Notes under the pieces: generated by a model
Databases searched by the model: none
Told to the model about the DNA's origin: nothing
The model's input: the letters and a program-made list of their open reading frames with translations, nothing else
Shown here: positions 61,183-64,000 of the stretch, one piece after another
How positions within the stretch are numbered: position 1 is the first letter of the stretch
How the letters are laid out: each line of letters begins with the position of its first letter
Translations under genes and position numbers: made by a program
Source of the DNA: Lewinella sp. LCG006
GTDB lineage: Bacteria > Bacteroidota > Bacteroidia > Chitinophagales > Saprospiraceae
Direction: 5' to 3'
Length of the DNA stretch: 64,000 nt
Assembly: GCF_040784935.1 (NCBI RefSeq)
Contig: NZ_CP160680.1
Location: forward strand, 6,863,802-6,927,801

Positions 61183-63375
61183 TCAGAGATTTTTGATTTG
61201 TACAGTAAGCTCGTTTATGTCACGAGAGTTAATTCCATCTGGTACATCTAACATAATGATATTTACGTTGACACCCTCTTTGCGCATAGTGTCCACTAAC
61301 TCGGATAAACCTCCCTCATCCACTTTATACCGATTTGCACGGTCCGGGTCATTCTCCAAGTATTCAAACATCATGACTATTGACTGTTCGAAGGTAGTAC
61401 CAATCTGCCGAAGCAGATGCTTCTTCTTTTTGGCGTCAAAGGCCGAATTGGGTGCATCGGCAATTAAAGGATAGCGCTTGTTGTAACCATATTCTTTATT
61501 GGCGCTGAGGATAGCGAAGAGAATAGAAAACTGCATGGATAAAAGCTGGGACGTGCTCATCCCACTCGTAACACTTTCGCCATTTTCATTTTGTATTTCC
61601 GGGAAATATCCCCCCTTGCTGTTCTGCCGGAAAACTACCTTCCCAAAAAATGCACCAGAATGTTTATTTATAGCCTCGTAGTGTTGATTAGTTTCCCTAG
61701 ACAAGAGGTCTACTAATTTGTTATACTGAGCTTCTTTAGCTTCTTTGGCGGCAGAGAGCAGGCTTTCGAAGTACTTCATTTGCTTAGACAAAATTGGATC
61801 CATTTCATCTCCAAGCAAATTCTCCAAATCTTTATTTTTTTTCTTTTGTTCTTCCGAAAGCTCCTCTTTTTGGACTTCAAGCCTCCCAATTTCCTTACTA
61901 AGCTTAGCTTTTTTCTCACCCAACAACATATATTGTTCTCCTTGCCTCATACCCGACTCTACGGACTCCAACCCATACCGCGAAAGAAGAATTGCTTTTT
62001 GTTCCTCCGTCTTTCTCGATTCTTCTTCAAGTTTTTTCCACTTATCTTTCAGCATAAAATACCGTTGAGTGACCTTTGCCGAAGCAGCTTCGAAGTCCTC
62101 AGAGTGATGAGTAACTCTATATTTAGAGCTACTAAGGTTTTGCAAAGAGCCTTCATGATGATAAGGATCAAAATTGTCTTCTACTCTGGGGTAGTTTTCT
62201 GGAAGCAACTTCTTAATATGCTCATACGCCTCGCTCCCCTTTTCTGCCGGGCGGTTACAAATATTACAATGTTCGTCTTTTAGCATCTTGTTAAGGTGGG
62301 CTGCGGTTGGGTGCCCTTTAGGTATAGGAGGTAGCCCATTTTCAGCCCGCTTCCTATCTTCATGTCTACTATATATGTAGTCTTCTCTTAGGCCTTCGAA
62401 CTTTTTTGCCATGTGTTCGGTACCATGGATCACCCAGAAATCCTCAAAGAGGTCACGATTTGCCTTGTCCAATATGTCATTGTATTCCCTTTCTGTTTCT
62501 GTTAGCTCCCTTTTTAGTTTATTCTCTTCATCACTGAGGTTACGGAGGTCATCTCTTACTCCTTCGCTCATACTCAAATTATCTATTTGCTCATCTGCAC
62601 GTTCGATCTCTCGCTTATTGATCCCTAGCTCTTTTTCAACTTTAGCTAATTTATCTTGGATGGACTGAAGATCACTTTGAAGTTTATTGGACTTCTCTTG
62701 ATTCTTATCAGACCTCCTTACCGCTTTGTCAAATTTATCCTTTGTCCGGCGGTCAGTATCGATAGCTGCACTTATAAACCGCTCCCAGGTATCTATATAG
62801 GAAAGCTTATTGATTACTTGCTGTAGCTTTGTCGTGCTCGAAGTATCTACTGCTCTTTTGATCCCCCGTTCTCCTTGAAACCAAAGATACTCCAGGATAT
62901 CTAGAGGAATAATCTGCTCTCGGATGTATTCATCGATACCAGTTAGACCATCTAAGGCCAAAGGCTTGTATTCAAACTCATCTTTCTCACTAATTACCAG
63001 AGTACTTTTCCCTAATCCGGAGAACTCCATCCCGGAAAGCTTCATCGTTTTGTAGCTGCGCTCTAAGATTATATGTTTGCTTTTATCATTGACGACTTCC
63101 AGCCTCACTACAGCAGTTACTTCTTTGTTGTCCTCAACTTCAGCCAATGCCCTCTTGGATATCAGACCTTCTTTTATCGATTGAGTAGAGAGGGTTAACC
63201 TTCCATCCTGATCTGTGATCTTATCAAATAACACCCAATTAAAAGCATCATAGAGTTTGGTCTTTCCATAACCATTTCCTCCTAGAATAAGATTTAAACC
63301 TTCTGTAAACTGAATAACATTCCTTGTGCCACTGTAGCACATGAAGTTTTCCAACTCAATTTTCAGGATCTTCAT
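61183..63375 (-). CDS. Rad50/DndD-like zinc-hook ATPase
   Basis: 730 residues with an SMC/Rad50-type layout. The N-terminal ATPase half has LENFMCYSGTRNVIQF and Walker A GGNGYGKT (32-39). Long coiled-coil arms (about 205-310 and 440-560) flank a central zinc hook, C370-N-I-C373 in EHCNICNRP. The C-terminal ATPase half has the signature TSGMSTSQLLSMQFSI and the Walker B/D-loop PLIADAPNSAFD. Such ATPases grip DNA and serve repair and defence systems including DndD and other phosphorothioate-linked modules. In an operon with a helicase, and convergent with ssp genes. It overlaps the upstream 81-residue gene by 20 bases. Confidence 0.82.
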   Translation of the reverse strand: MKILKIELENFMCYSGTRNVIQFTEGLNLILGGNGYGKTKLYDAFNWVLFDKITDQDGRLTLSTQSIKEGLISKRALAEVEDNKEVTAVVRLEVVNDKSKHIILERSYKTMKLSGMEFSGLGKSTLVISEKDEFEYKPLALDGLTGIDEYIREQIIPLDILEYLWFQGERGIKRAVDTSSTTKLQQVINKLSYIDTWERFISAAIDTDRRTKDKFDKAVRRSDKNQEKSNKLQSDLQSIQDKLAKVEKELGINKREIERADEQIDNLSMSEGVRDDLRNLSDEENKLKRELTETEREYNDILDKANRDLFEDFWVIHGTEHMAKKFEGLREDYIYSRHEDRKRAENGLPPIPKGHPTAAHLNKMLKDEHCNICNRPAEKGSEAYEHIKKLLPENYPRVEDNFDPYHHEGSLQNLSSSKYRVTHHSEDFEAASAKVTQRYFMLKDKWKKLEEESRKTEEQKAILLSRYGLESVESGMRQGEQYMLLGEKKAKLSKEIGRLEVQKEELSEEQKKKNKDLENLLGDEMDPILSKQMKYFESLLSAAKEAKEAQYNKLVDLLSRETNQHYEAINKHSGAFFGKVVFRQNSKGGYFPEIQNENGESVTSGMSTSQLLSMQFSILFAILSANKEYGYNKRYPLIADAPNSAFDAKKKKHLLRQIGTTFEQSIVMMFEYLENDPDRANRYKVDEGGLSELVDTMRKEGVNVNIIMLDVPDGINSRDINELTVQIKNL

Positions 63376-63601
63376 AGCTATAGTTTTCTTCGAAAAATTT
63401 AATCAAACGGTTGGCCATGACACGAGAGGTTTCTTCCTGTGTTTCGTCCATGATTTTCACAGCGGATTGCATAAACCTCAAAAACTCATTATCATGCGGA
63501 GGTTCAAAATCTATGTTGACAACCTCACGCTTTGTGTAATTATATTGTTCCATTAGCTTCTCATTAGAGAGCATTGCCCTTAGAATTTCCTTTGCATTCA
63601 T
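63356..63601 (-). CDS. Small helical protein between helicase and ATPase
   Basis: 81 residues, acidic, no family recognised (MNAKEILRAMLSNEKLMEQY ... RLIKFFEENYSYEDPEN). The start ATG follows the helicase stop directly (TAA then ATG) and its end overlaps the ATPase start by 20 bases, so it is a genuine coupled gene, probably a subunit or adaptor in the same complex. Confidence 0.7.
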   Translation of the reverse strand: MNAKEILRAMLSNEKLMEQYNYTKREVVNIDFEPPHDNEFLRFMQSAVKIMDETQEETSRVMANRLIKFFEENYSYEDPEN

Positions 63602-64000
63602 TTATATCTGTTTGTCAATATCATAAAGGTCTAAAACTGGTTGCACTCGCTCCAGAGCTTCCATTTGGTTAAGCGCCAAACCGGCAAATTCGTAAACCCT
63701 CTTTAACTCGTTTTCAATCAGCCGCTTTTCAGTATTGTAGTTGCCTACTCTGCGGCTTATACTAGGCACTACCACCATGTCATAAATGGTTGCAAGATGC
63801 TTATCAGTCGATCTACGTAATATACGCCCTCGCCGTTGCACGAATTGTCGGGGATTTCCAGTGCTAGCGCAAAAGATGGCTTGTTCAGTCCTTGGTACAT
63901 CAACGCCCTCGTCTAAGCACTTCATGGAAACCAAGATATCTAGATCTGATTGAGCGAAACGGTCCAAAGTAAATGCACGGTCTTTGGTTCCGGCATGGAA
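63602..64000 (-). CDS. DEAD/DEAH-type helicase, C-terminal part only
   Basis: The frame is open to the window edge, so the 5' part lies beyond 64000. The visible 132 residues contain the end of the second RecA domain: HAGTKDRAFTLDRFAQSD, motif V SMKCLDEGVDVPRTEQAIF and motif VI QFVQRRGRILRRSTDKHLA with its arginine fingers. This type II/type I restriction-like superfamily 2 pattern is common in helicase subunits of defence systems. It is the first gene of the minus-strand operon that includes the zinc-hook ATPase. Confidence 0.85.
   Translation of the reverse strand, partial: FHAGTKDRAFTLDRFAQSDLDILVSMKCLDEGVDVPRTEQAIFCASTGNPRQFVQRRGRILRRSTDKHLATIYDMVVVPSISRRVGNYNTEKRLIENELKRVYEFAGLALNQMEALERVQPVLDLYDIDKQI

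Noticed and set aside
61183-63375. Canonical DndD of a dndBCDE operon
   Set aside because: No DndB, DndC or DndE gene accompanies it; the neighbours are a helicase and two small unassigned proteins, so only DndD-like is justified.
1-64000. CRISPR array, complete tRNA or rRNA genes
   Set aside because: No regular repeat-spacer arrays and no full tRNA cloverleaf or rRNA sequence were seen; only a tRNA 3'-end remnant near 44985.

Overview
The window is chromosomal DNA from a member of the Bacteroidota, most likely a Saprospiraceae/Lewinella-like marine or sludge bacterium. This rests on a TonB-dependent receptor with an N-terminal carboxypeptidase-regulatory domain, two proteins with type IX secretion (T9SS) C-terminal sorting tails, many short-lipobox lipoproteins, a TTTG/TAnnTTTG promoter, and the general gene repertoire. 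The genus is inference; no rRNA or tRNA gene is present to fix it.

Positions 1-44500 read as ordinary chromosome. In order: the 3' end of an AraC regulator coupled to an MFS transporter; a TonB receptor, a class C beta-lactamase-like lipoprotein, a DUF4386 protein and a degenerate alpha/beta hydrolase; an outer-membrane barrel; two large secreted proteins on the minus strand (a zinc metalloprotease and a hexapeptide-repeat beta-helix protein); a DEAD-box helicase; an AT-rich patch with a REP-associated tyrosine transposase (RAYT) between inverted REP elements; cbpA-cbpM; a UbiB/ABC1 kinase cluster; a thioesterase and outer-membrane protein; SulP transporter and phosphotransferase; an S41 protease lipoprotein; two medium-chain oxidoreductases; a lipoprotein cyanophycinase; HtrA/DegP; a lipid/aldehyde cluster (SDR, acyl-CoA ligase, aldehyde dehydrogenase, SDR); a multicopper oxidase; an agmatine-deiminase-family enzyme; and a large BNR/sortilin-type propeller protein.

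From about 44985 to the right end the window changes into an accessory island. It opens with what looks like the 3' end of a tRNA on the minus strand followed by its terminator, a classic integration scar. Then come two tandemly duplicated membrane NACHT NTPases, a complete IS1634-type insertion sequence with perfect terminal repeats and a 5-bp target duplication, and an AT-rich defence cluster. That cluster holds sspB-sspC-sspD-sspE, the DNA phosphorothioation system with its restriction effector. Behind it are a two-gene cassette (four-helix membrane protein plus a nucleoside deoxyribosyltransferase-like enzyme) and a convergent minus-strand operon of a DEAD-type helicase, a small protein, a Rad50/DndD-like zinc-hook ATPase and a 161-residue protein. 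The last operon runs off the window end.

How it may work together (inference from families): SspB nicks, SspD activates sulfur and SspC drives single-strand phosphorothioate marking of self DNA. SspE reads the mark and attacks unmarked phage DNA. The convergent helicase/ATPase operon is the right size and kind to be a second effector that uses the same mark. The membrane/deoxyribosyltransferase pair is an unassigned passenger and the best candidate for something not yet described. No cysteine desulfurase (SspA) is visible in the window.

Several dispersed repeat families are present: the RAYT-linked REP pairs, a 35-bp box that accompanies them, GC-rich CCGCC/GGCGG palindromes, and AGGTACTT-type hairpins just after minus-strand stop codons. 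No CRISPR array, rRNA or complete tRNA was seen.
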